From NCBI RefSeq assembly GCF_002836775.1, contig NZ_PJAQ01000068.1, forward strand, positions 558,001 through 622,000: a DNA stretch of 64,000 nt, given 5' to 3'. This stretch comes from Colwellia sp. 12G3. GTDB taxonomy: Bacteria > Pseudomonadota > Gammaproteobacteria > Enterobacterales > Alteromonadaceae. Position 1 is the stretch's first letter, and each line of letters opens with the position of its first letter. The position numbers and the translations under genes were made by a program. Positions 56,971-64,000 of this stretch are shown in pieces. The notes under the pieces are model-generated. The model searched no databases, was not told the DNA's origin, and saw only the letters and a list, made by a program, of their open reading frames with translations.

Positions 56971-57028
56971 TTGTCTACACTAATGATAACGGCTTATAAC
57001 ACTCATACATTTAAGGATAAATTCAGCA

Positions 57029-57790
57029 ATGTGTCTCCGCTATGCAATTTTTATATTCTTTTTATATTGTTTTCTTACTTCATCGGTTGCTTTTTCAGCC
57101 AAAGATAAACTTACGGCAAGTGTCCCTTCTTTCGCTCCTTTTTATTTTGTTACTGATAAAGAAAAATGTCAGGGAGTAGCTGTTAACGTACTTAAAAAAA
57201 TATCTGAGCAAATTAATTATCCGGTTGAGGTACTCTCTTTACCCTACGCAAGAATTATTCACAGTCTAGATGTTGGAACGCTAGACCTTGCGCTTATTTT
57301 CAAAAATAATACTATTGCTGATAGTATTGATTATATTGGACCAATTTCCCTGTCTAAAGTCATTATTTTAACTGCCCTTGATAATCCTATAGATAAATAT
57401 AGTGAATTAAATAATTTGATGGCTATTGCTGTTATTCGTAATGCGCAATTTGAACTGCAATTTGATCAAGATAAATCGTTAAATAAAGTCTCTGTAGAAA
57501 GCTACAGTCAAGCAGTAAAACTGTTTAAACTTGGTCGGGTTGATGCGGTGATAGGCTCGTTAGTCGGTTTAGATTATGAGTTGAGAGCACAAAATTTGAA
57601 TGTAAAAATGTTAGACGCTGCTTTTCAATTAGGTAAGAAGCAGTGGTGGTTACATGTATCGAATAAAACTTCCAATCCCTCTTTATTATCACAGTTAGCG
57701 TTGGCGGTAAAAAACACCTATCGACCTGAACTCATTTATCAAACGTATCTTAAACACATTAATGATTGCCAAGTGTCGTTGCTATTATAA
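57029..57790 (+). CDS. Exported solute-binding-like protein (SBP_bac_3 type)
   Basis: A 253-residue periplasmic protein with a signal peptide ending near AFSAKD. The fold-type pattern is present: LTASVPSFAPFYFVTDKEKCQGV, a first-lobe return VEVLSLPYARIIHSLDVGTLDLALIF, and a second-lobe AVKLFKLGRVDAVIGSLVGL. No transporter partners are adjacent; such orphans are common in this group and may sense rather than import. The ATG has AAGGATAA upstream with longer than usual spacing. A strong terminator follows. Confidence 0.8.
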   Translation: MCLRYAIFIFFLYCFLTSSVAFSAKDKLTASVPSFAPFYFVTDKEKCQGVAVNVLKKISEQINYPVEVLSLPYARIIHSLDVGTLDLALIFKNNTIADSIDYIGPISLSKVIILTALDNPIDKYSELNNLMAIAVIRNAQFELQFDQDKSLNKVSVESYSQAVKLFKLGRVDAVIGSLVGLDYELRAQNLNVKMLDAAFQLGKKQWWLHVSNKTSNPSLLSQLALAVKNTYRPELIYQTYLKHINDCQVSLLL

Positions 57791-57853
57791 GTGGCTGAAT
57801 AACCTTACTATTATCGTGATCTTATTTATTCGACCGATACATTTTTGCCAAAA

Positions 57854-57888
57854 AAAAGCCTCTACATTGCTGTAGAGGCTTTTGTTTT
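57854..57888. terminator. Intrinsic terminator between the solute-binding gene and rnpB
   Basis: A 9-bp perfect stem (57858-57866 with 57871-57879), loop TTGC, A-run before and TTTTGTTTT after. It serves the plus-strand gene and, by the A-run, the 3' end of rnpB on the minus strand. Confidence 0.93.
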
Positions 57889-57896
57889 AAATAAGT

Positions 57897-58317
57897 GAGT
57901 TGACACTATAAGCCGGGTTTTGTATCTTCCGAAGAAGTGACAATCATTCGTCTAGGCCTTAAATCACTCTAAGGCTCAAGCAACCTACCCGGTTTCCACG
58001 CGAGCCACGCTTATATTATTGAAACTTGCGCAACAATAATCATGAAACCCTATTTGGTCTTGCTCCAGGTGGAGTTTACCCTGCAATTACTGTTACCAGC
58101 AATCCGGTGCGCTCTTACCGCACCCTTTCAGCCTTACCTGTGAATCCCGAAGGAAACCATCGGCGGTCTTCTCTCTGCTGCACTTGTCGTCGGCTCACGC
58201 CGCCCAGGCGTTACCTGGCACCCTGCTCATTGGAGCCCGGACTTTCCTCCCCTCTATCTGCCGAGATCAAACCGAAATTTGAATTCAACGATAAAGCAGC
58301 GATTGTCTGGTCAACTC
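57897..58317 (-). ncRNA. rnpB: RNase P RNA, bacterial class A
   Basis: The catalytic RNA of RNase P, which matures tRNA 5' ends. Read on the minus strand it starts GAGTTGACCAGACAATCGC, contains GAGGGGAGGAAAGTCCGGGC, CAGGGTGCCAGGTAACGCC, GTGAAAGGGTGCGGTAAGAG-type sequence (here CTGAAAGGGTGCGGTAAGAG), GGTAAACTCCACC and AGACCAAATAGGG, then GGCCTAGACGAATGATTGTC and ends AACCCGGCTTAT with GTCAACTC. The 5' GAGTTGAC pairs with the 3' GTCAACTC to form helix P1, fixing both ends to within a few bases. About 421 nt, no protein in it is real. It lies next to rsmI, as in many gammaproteobacteria. Confidence 0.96.
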
Positions 58318-58376
58318 GGCGCGGATTCTACCTTATTTAGCCCAAATGTCTATGGTATTTGCTTAATCAGTAAGAT

Positions 58377-59234
58377 TTAACTTTCTGATTTCAGGCTTAA
58401 AGCAATTTCATATAAGGCATTTTTCTTCACACCATAGATTTCAGCAGCAATTGCACAGGCTTTTTTAGGCTTCATTTCAGCAAGTAATAATTTCAAGGTG
58501 TTAATCACTTCGGTTGATATTTCATCTTCCTTCGCTTTATAACCTTCGATGATTAACACCATCTCACCTTTTAGCTGATTGGCGTCTTCTTCAAGCCAAG
58601 TCAGAAAATTTTCAGCGCTGTCACTATGAATAGTTTCAAACGTTTTAGTTAACTCTCTAGCGATGACGATATAGCGTTCACCACCGAGGGTAGTAACAAT
58701 ATCTCGGACGGTATCTATTGCACGACGAGGCGCGTCATAAAAAACCATAGTACGAGCTTCATCAGCTAAAGCGAGTAAAGTGGCTTGTCTTGCTCCTGAC
58801 TTAGAAGGTAAGAAGCCCTCAAAGCTGAATCTATCGGTGGGTAATCCAGCAACAGATAAAGCTGAAATAGCAGCACAGGCACCTGGGATAGGTGAGACAT
58901 TAAGGCCAAGACTTCGACAATGACGTACTAGATGAAAACCAGGATCACTTATTAAGGGCGTTCCTGCATCTGACACTAGTGCAATAGTTTTGCCTTCTTG
59001 TAACATGCTAGCCACTTGATCTTGGCGTTGGCGTTCATTATGGTCGTGCAATGACATGGTTTTATTTTTAATAGCAAAGGCAGACAGCAGCTTGCCGGTA
59101 TGACGAGTATCTTCACATGCAATAACATCAACTTGCGTTAATACATCAATTGCCCTCTGGCTGATATCACCTAAATTACCGATAGGGGTTGCAACAATAT
59201 AAAGTGTCGCTGGGGTTAGGGTTGTTTCACTCAT
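58377..59234 (-). CDS. rsmI: 16S rRNA (cytidine-1402-2'-O)-methyltransferase
   Basis: A 285-residue tetrapyrrole-methylase-fold enzyme that 2'-O-methylates C1402 of 16S rRNA. The N-terminus LYIVATPIGNLGDIS is the family signature; CEDTRHTGKLL, VSDAGTPLISDPG, PIPGACAAISAL and FYDAPRR follow in the expected order, with a small C-terminal helical domain (KPKKACAIAAEIYGVKKNALY). It is divergent from lpoA, as in E. coli. Confidence 0.96.
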   Translation of the reverse strand: MSETTLTPATLYIVATPIGNLGDISQRAIDVLTQVDVIACEDTRHTGKLLSAFAIKNKTMSLHDHNERQRQDQVASMLQEGKTIALVSDAGTPLISDPGFHLVRHCRSLGLNVSPIPGACAAISALSVAGLPTDRFSFEGFLPSKSGARQATLLALADEARTMVFYDAPRRAIDTVRDIVTTLGGERYIVIARELTKTFETIHSDSAENFLTWLEEDANQLKGEMVLIIEGYKAKEDEISTEVINTLKLLLAEMKPKKACAIAAEIYGVKKNALYEIALSLKSES

Positions 59235-59261
59235 GTAAACTTACTTCACTCGATTTGGCAT

Positions 59262-59315
59262 ATACCCATGATACCTCAAAATTCGTCTTTCAGGGTTTTG
59301 AAGTAACATGGGTAT
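59262..59315. repeat. 54-bp intergenic palindromic element
   Basis: Two 20-base arms (59262-59281 and 59296-59315) match at 18 of 20 positions around a 14-base loop; the outer bases read ATACCCATG. It lies between the divergent rsmI and lpoA genes. The form suggests a dispersed REP- or MITE-like element. Confidence 0.7.
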
Positions 59316-59450
59316 TTATTAGTTGTGACTAACTTCGTAGGCGTTTATTATAACCCCATACTGATAGCAATATGCACGGATTTATTTATTGTGGTAAAAA
59401 CAGCGTCCTTACTTGTAAGATTACAGCTAACAAAATTAGATTACTTTTCA

Positions 59451-61490
59451 ATGCATTTACAACTGATTAAATCTCGAGTACTACCCGCTCTATTGCTTAT
59501 TTTACTTGCGAGCTGTAGCACCAAGCAAGCACCTGAATCAACAATACAGACCGCACCACTTTCTGATATTGAGGAGATTGCAGTAGATTCTGCGACGATC
59601 TCTGCAGAACAGCATATAGCGTTGGCGCAAACATTAGATGCTAATACGGCAATAGGTGAGTTACTAATTGCAACTAAACTTTTTTATCAGCAACAAAACT
59701 ACCCTAAAGCACTTTGGCTTGCCGACAAAATAATTCCCTTAATGGATGAACAAGTTGCTCATAATATTCAAGAGAAAGTTCAATTAGTGCTTATTAAGGC
59801 GAGCAGTTTACAGCAACTTGGTTTTTACGATGCAAGTCACGTACAACTCAATCAACTTGAACAGTACGCTATTAATAATAAAATCACCTTATCAGCCAGC
59901 TATTACCGATTATTAAGTGCTGTCTTTCAAGAAGAAAATCAGCCGATACCCGCTTTAAATGCTGAATTATCTGCTTTTTCTTCGACACAAACTTCATTAC
60001 AAAACCAACAGCAAATTGAGAGTATTTGGCATAATTTTCTAAGGCTATCACAGTGGCAACTTAATTTGCTCGCTTTAGATAAAGCACCTGATAGCGAAGG
60101 TTGGGTAAAGCTGACCGCTGTAGCGAATAAGTTTGGTGGCAATCAAGCGCAAATGCTATATCACTTAGGCATATGGCAAAAAAAATTCAAACTTCATCCT
60201 GCTAATGTCATAGCAAAACAATTGACTGAACATAAAGTCATCCCAAAAAACATTGAAAATATTGCGGTGATCTTACCATTAAGCGGAAAGCAGAATTCTT
60301 CTGGGCTTGCGGTCCAACAAGGGATTTTGGCCAGTTTTGCTAACGATGAAACTAAGAGCCTGCATTTTATAGATAGTAATACGGTGAATTGGTATGGCTT
60401 AACCAATAGTTTTTCAACATTAAAAATAGATTATGTCATTGGACCATTACTAAAATCGAATGTAGACAAATACATCAGTCACACCAGTGCCCATACACAA
60501 TCGCAAAATGACTACATGCTAAATGCCAGTTCCGATTTATTTGACATTAATAAAGCCGATGAGTCTCTAGATAATTCAAATAGTAATCAAGATAAGTCAA
60601 CTGCTTACATCACTGCCATTGACAGTGAATCTGCGATACAAAGCTATTTACAAACATCCACCAACGCGAATGCCATCGATACCTTGCTGTTAAACATTCC
60701 CGCTAAAGCTTCTTTAACAAGCCAGCATACTGTACTTTCAATGCGCCCAGAGGATGAAGCAAGACAAGCGGCAGCTACATTGAGTCGTCAGCACTATCAG
60801 CATCCTATAGTATTAAGTCAAAAAAATATTGTTAGCAAGCGTATTGCCCAAGCCTTTGTAAAGCAGTGGCAGTTGATCACCGGTGATACCATTGAGGTGG
60901 TTTATTACGACACTGGGGCGCAAATGCAGGATAATATTAAAGCCAGTTTATTCGTGGATAATAGTAAGCTTCGTATTGATACACTTAAAAGTCGACTTAA
61001 TCAAAATATAAAAGCACAAACCCGTAATCGTCGTGATATCGATATGATTTATCTTGTGGGCACGCCAGATCAAACACGCCTAGTAAAACCTTACATTGAA
61101 GTAAATATCAGTCCATTTGCCGATCTCATCCCTATTTTTGCTAGCTCTCGTAGTCATAGCACTCAAAGCGATTACAGCAGTAATAGTGACTTGCAAGGAT
61201 TAACCTTTACCGAGATCCCTTGGTTATTAACTGGCGAGCAAAATGCAGCGTTAGCGGAACTTAGCCAAGAGCTTTGGCCAAAACGCAGTGATGGTTTATC
61301 ACGATTATTTGCAATGGGTTATGACAGCTACCAACTCATTGATAAAATTCCTTTAATGCAACAAGCGCCTTATCTTCAACATTGGGGCCAAACAGGTGTA
61401 TTAAAGCTAGGTGATAATAACATTCTCACTCGTAGTTTACTTTGGGGTGTTTACCAACGTAATAAGGTAGTCTCTATTGCTATGGAATAA
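59451..61490 (+). CDS. lpoA: Penicillin-binding protein 1A activator lipoprotein LpoA
   Basis: An outer-membrane lipoprotein that reaches through peptidoglycan to stimulate PBP1A. From the ATG at 59451 the signal peptide ends in the lipobox LLASC; the frame opens 126 bases earlier but that extension would bury the signal. About 679 residues: an N-terminal TPR-like helical domain (about 30-250) and a C-terminal periplasmic-binding-protein-like domain (ENIAVILPLSGKQNSSGLAVQQG, MIYLVGTPDQTRLVKPYI). Its end overlaps the yraN frame by 14 bases, showing coupling in lpoA-yraN-diaA-dolP. Confidence 0.93.
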   Translation: MHLQLIKSRVLPALLLILLASCSTKQAPESTIQTAPLSDIEEIAVDSATISAEQHIALAQTLDANTAIGELLIATKLFYQQQNYPKALWLADKIIPLMDEQVAHNIQEKVQLVLIKASSLQQLGFYDASHVQLNQLEQYAINNKITLSASYYRLLSAVFQEENQPIPALNAELSAFSSTQTSLQNQQQIESIWHNFLRLSQWQLNLLALDKAPDSEGWVKLTAVANKFGGNQAQMLYHLGIWQKKFKLHPANVIAKQLTEHKVIPKNIENIAVILPLSGKQNSSGLAVQQGILASFANDETKSLHFIDSNTVNWYGLTNSFSTLKIDYVIGPLLKSNVDKYISHTSAHTQSQNDYMLNASSDLFDINKADESLDNSNSNQDKSTAYITAIDSESAIQSYLQTSTNANAIDTLLLNIPAKASLTSQHTVLSMRPEDEARQAAATLSRQHYQHPIVLSQKNIVSKRIAQAFVKQWQLITGDTIEVVYYDTGAQMQDNIKASLFVDNSKLRIDTLKSRLNQNIKAQTRNRRDIDMIYLVGTPDQTRLVKPYIEVNISPFADLIPIFASSRSHSTQSDYSSNSDLQGLTFTEIPWLLTGEQNAALAELSQELWPKRSDGLSRLFAMGYDSYQLIDKIPLMQQAPYLQHWGQTGVLKLGDNNILTRSLLWGVYQRNKVVSIAME

Positions 61491-61866
61491 CAACGCCACA
61501 GATAAAAGTACCACCAGTACAGATAAAGGTCATATTACTGAACGGTATGCTGAACAGTATTTAACTGAGCAAGGACTAACCCTTGTTGATAGAAACTTTC
61601 ACTCACGCCAAGGTGAAATTGATATTATTATGCTTGACGGCAATACTTATGTTTTTGTTGAGGTAAAGTACCGTAAAAACATAAGTTTTGGTGGTGCTAT
61701 TGCAGCGATACCGGCGAGTAAACAACATAAAATTAGGCATAGCATTACATTTTATCTGCATAAAGCCGGTTTAAATGAATATAATACTGCCTGTCGTATT
61801 GATGTAGTAGCGCTTGAAGGCGATATTACGCAACCACAAGTTACTTGGTTAAAAAATGCCTTTTAA
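61477..61866 (+). CDS. yraN: UPF0102 family protein YraN
   Basis: A 129-residue protein with a nuclease-like fold: GEIDIIMLDGNTYVFVEVKYR carries the D-(x)n-E-x-K pattern of restriction-endonuclease-like enzymes, preceded by AEQYLTEQGLTLVDRNFHSRQ. No definite function is established. The start at 61477 lies inside lpoA, 14 bases before its stop, which suggests translational coupling, though an internal start cannot be excluded. Confidence 0.92.
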   Translation: MLWNNNATDKSTTSTDKGHITERYAEQYLTEQGLTLVDRNFHSRQGEIDIIMLDGNTYVFVEVKYRKNISFGGAIAAIPASKQHKIRHSITFYLHKAGLNEYNTACRIDVVALEGDITQPQVTWLKNAF

Positions 61867-61893
61867 CCTTTTATCATCAGCAATCACATATAG

Positions 61894-62502
<609 letters not shown>

Positions 62503-63111
62503 ATGCTGACAATGAAAAAAACCACATCGATATTAACTCAAGGAAAAACAGCAAAAATTGCTGGCATATTAATGTTAATTTCTGCGTTGCAAGGTTGTGC
62601 TGTTGCCACAGTAGTCGCTGTTACGGCCGGCGCAACTATGGTTGCCGATAGACGTACTTTTAGTAAACAAATAGATGACCAGAGCATTGAGTTTATTGCT
62701 CATAATGAATTGAACAAACAGAAGGCATTATCTAAAAACACTAACATACATATTGTTAGTATGAACGGTACTGTTTTAGTGGTTGGGCAAGCGCCTAATA
62801 CCTATTTGAGAGAGCTCGCTATAAAAACAGTTCAGGATATTGCTGATATAGTTACCATACATAATCAGGTTCGTATTAGTTCGACTATCTCTATCACTAC
62901 AAAAAGTAATGATATGTGGATAACATCTAAGGTCAAATCTGCTTTGCTTGCCAATGGCGAAGTCAATGCGAAAGATATTAAAGTTGTCACTGAGAATTCT
63001 GAAGTATTCCTACTCGGATTAGTCACACACAAAGAAGCCAATATTGTGGTAGAGATCACCCGTAACATTAACGGTGTCAGCCGTGTATTTAAAGCGTTTG
63101 AATATATCTAA
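62503..63111 (+). CDS. dolP: Outer-membrane BON-domain lipoprotein DolP (YraP)
   Basis: A 202-residue lipoprotein with the lipobox LQGC near residue 32, then two BON domains: VSMNGTVLVVGQAPNTYLRELA (about 85-120) and the second VVTENSEVFLLGLVTHKEA (about 155-200). DolP helps maintain outer-membrane integrity and the BAM complex. The start at 62503 directly follows the diaA stop; an ATG at 62512 is possible. The stop codon is part of the first bases of the palindromic element that begins at 63111. Confidence 0.92.
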   Translation: MLTMKKTTSILTQGKTAKIAGILMLISALQGCAVATVVAVTAGATMVADRRTFSKQIDDQSIEFIAHNELNKQKALSKNTNIHIVSMNGTVLVVGQAPNTYLRELAIKTVQDIADIVTIHNQVRISSTISITTKSNDMWITSKVKSALLANGEVNAKDIKVVTENSEVFLLGLVTHKEANIVVEITRNINGVSRVFKAFEYI

Positions 63112-63269
63112 TACCAGTTCCATTAAGTTTGTGATCTTGTTGTGCGTAGGAAAAACAATTCAAGGGTAGGCGCTTGATTGACCAATAGCTGGCTATTGGG
63201 ATTGAGAGCAACGCCGCCTTGGATTATTTTAACCAGTGCAAGTGGGCAATAACTTAATGGGATTGGTAT
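63111..63269. repeat. 159-bp palindromic intergenic element (MITE/REP-like)
   Basis: Outer 18-base ends (ATACCAGTTCCATTAAGT at 63111 and the complement at 63252-63269) match at 16 of 18 positions. An inner pair (AAAACAATTCAAGG near 63151; CCTTGGATTATTTT near 63217) and a perfect central palindrome CCAATAGCTGGCTATTGG (63182-63199) share the same centre. The whole element would fold into one long hairpin. No gene lies in it. It starts at the dolP stop codon. Confidence 0.8.
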
Positions 63270-63290
63270 AACACATTGAAAATTGAACAA

Positions 63291-63329
63291 AAAAAACCGG
63301 TAAATATCGACGATATCTACCGGTTTTTT
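63291..63329. terminator. Bidirectional intrinsic terminator between dolP and sspB
   Basis: A long stem with outer arms AAAAAACCGGTA (from 63291) and TACCGGTTTTTT (to 63329), extended inward by ATATCG pairing. U-tracts occur in both directions; it serves convergent dolP and sspB. Confidence 0.94.
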
Positions 63330-63357
63330 GTTATTTACTTTGCGTAAGCAGTTAAAA

Positions 63358-63837
63358 TTATTTGATGATTTTCAAACTGGCTTTACTTTTTCCTTTAGGT
63401 TTGTTCGACTTTTCTGTCTCACTACCTGTTGAAGCAACACTACTTAACGTGGACTTTGGTTTTGTAGGGATCACATCAACTATCTCATTATCATCTTCAA
63501 GAGGATGTTCGATAGGCAATGATGTCCCAGCACCATTTTCTTTAGCATAGATAGCAGCTATAGCACCATAAGGTACGGTAATATGCTCTAATTTACCGCC
63601 AAAACGGGCACTAAACTCAATGGTTTTATCACCTAATGCGATAGTGCCGACTGCTGAACTAGCAACATTTAGCACAATCTGGCCATCAGCGACATAATTC
63701 ATTGGTACTAAAACACCGTAAACATTAACGTCAACCATGATGTATGGTGTTAGGTCATTGTCCGAAATCCACTCATAAAAAGCCTTAACCAAATAAGGCT
63801 TATTCGAACTCATTGAGCTAGGTGTTGCATCATTCAT
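63358..63837 (-). CDS. sspB: ClpXP protease specificity-enhancing factor SspB
   Basis: A 159-residue adaptor that binds ssrA-tagged proteins and delivers them to ClpXP. The N-terminal dimer domain holds KPYLVKAFYEWISDNDLTPYIMVD and NYVADGQIVLNV, then FSARFGGKLEHITVPYGAIAAIYAKENG. A disordered linker leads to a C-terminal ClpX-binding tail (KPKGKSKASLKIIK). The ATG overlaps the sspA stop (TAATG), so the two are translationally coupled. Confidence 0.95.
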   Translation of the reverse strand: MNDATPSSMSSNKPYLVKAFYEWISDNDLTPYIMVDVNVYGVLVPMNYVADGQIVLNVASSAVGTIALGDKTIEFSARFGGKLEHITVPYGAIAAIYAKENGAGTSLPIEHPLEDDNEIVDVIPTKPKSTLSSVASTGSETEKSNKPKGKSKASLKIIK

Positions 63838-64000
63838 TATGCAGGGTGACCAAAACGTAATTCACGCTCTTCTTCAGTCAATGATGCTTGGAATGATTCA
63901 CGTTCGAACACACGCAACATATACGTTTTAAGTTCTTTTGAACCTTGACCAGTCAATTCAATACCAAATACAGGTAAACGCCATAATAATGGAGCTAAAT
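63837..64000 (-). CDS. sspA: Stringent starvation protein A, C-terminal part
   Basis: Only the last 53 residues are inside the window; the 5' part lies beyond 64000. The visible end APLLWRLPVFGIELTGQG, then YMLRVFERESFQASLTEEER and a final RFGHPA, matches the C-terminus of SspA, an RNA-polymerase-associated protein with a glutathione-transferase fold. Coupling to sspB by an overlapping stop/start supports the call. Confidence 0.93.
   Translation of the reverse strand, partial: LAPLLWRLPVFGIELTGQGSKELKTYMLRVFERESFQASLTEEERELRFGHPA

Noticed and set aside
58026..58340. Open reading frame of 104 codons on the plus strand
   Set aside because: It lies almost wholly antisense to the rnpB RNA gene, whose conserved segments explain the sequence; the frame is accidental.

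Overview
The window is an AT-rich stretch of a marine gammaproteobacterial chromosome. Gene content, conserved gene orders and protein style point to the Colwelliaceae (Colwellia or Thalassotalea type). This is a judgement from reading, not a database result. Several blocks keep the order known from Escherichia coli: orn / rsgA-psd; yibN-grxC-secB-gpsA with trmL beyond gpsA, opposite gpmI-envC-yibQ; rnpB / rsmI / lpoA-yraN-diaA-dolP; and sspA-sspB at the right edge. No tRNA, rRNA, CRISPR array, insertion sequence, prophage or integrase was seen.

Layout. 1-4400: the 3'-truncated gene of a secreted DUF885 protein, then orn, rsgA and psd. 4450-8090: a BlaI-type repressor, a BlaR1-like M56 protease fused to a TonB C-terminal domain, and an alpha/beta hydrolase. 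8140-16970: a cation diffusion facilitator and the secB/gpmI housekeeping block, ending with a small trypsin-like protease. 17170-23650: a five-gene accessory cluster of patatin, acyl-CoA ligase, PLP decarboxylase, LuxI/FeeM-like acyltransferase and a VAO-type flavoprotein oxidase. Three of these look like families usually found with exosortase A, but no exosortase is present. 23700-34260: mixed genes, including two HDOD paralogs, DUF2797, arfB, a GIY-YIG protein, DUF3581, a secreted ATP-dependent DNA ligase facing a lysine-rich secreted protein, a methyltransferase, a sodium-dependent transporter and an Lrp regulator. 34400-42740: putA, a GAF-GAF-GGDEF-EAL protein with a small lipoprotein, and rsuA with a small unknown gene. 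43090-50630: a MacAB-like exporter followed by a sigma-54 response regulator and a histidine kinase with almost no periplasmic loop. A sigma-54-like promoter and a distant dyad lie upstream of the exporter. 50640-57790: solitary periplasmic solute-binding-like proteins and a 1451-residue secreted collagenase-like M9 protease. 57897-63840: rnpB and the rsmI-dolP and sspAB genes.

How the genes work together. The accessory cluster reads as a short pathway: activate an acid, decarboxylate an amino acid, join an acyl group and an amine, then oxidise the product. It is the best candidate for an undescribed system. The exporter and two-component block resembles a Gram-negative, sigma-54-driven analogue of Bce-type peptide-sensing modules. 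The BlaI/M56-TonB pair is probably an envelope-signal switch with a visible operator-like dyad. The collagenase carries three tandem modules resembling the VHL beta domain, which is unusual.

Non-coding structure includes seven well-formed intrinsic terminators, a 159-bp palindromic intergenic element, a second 54-bp palindrome, a 19-unit ACA microsatellite, and dyads upstream of the BlaI, exporter, collagenase and solute-binding genes. All functional statements rest on motif reading and remembered family features. Start codons were re-chosen where ribosome-binding sites, signal peptides or family N-termini argued for it.
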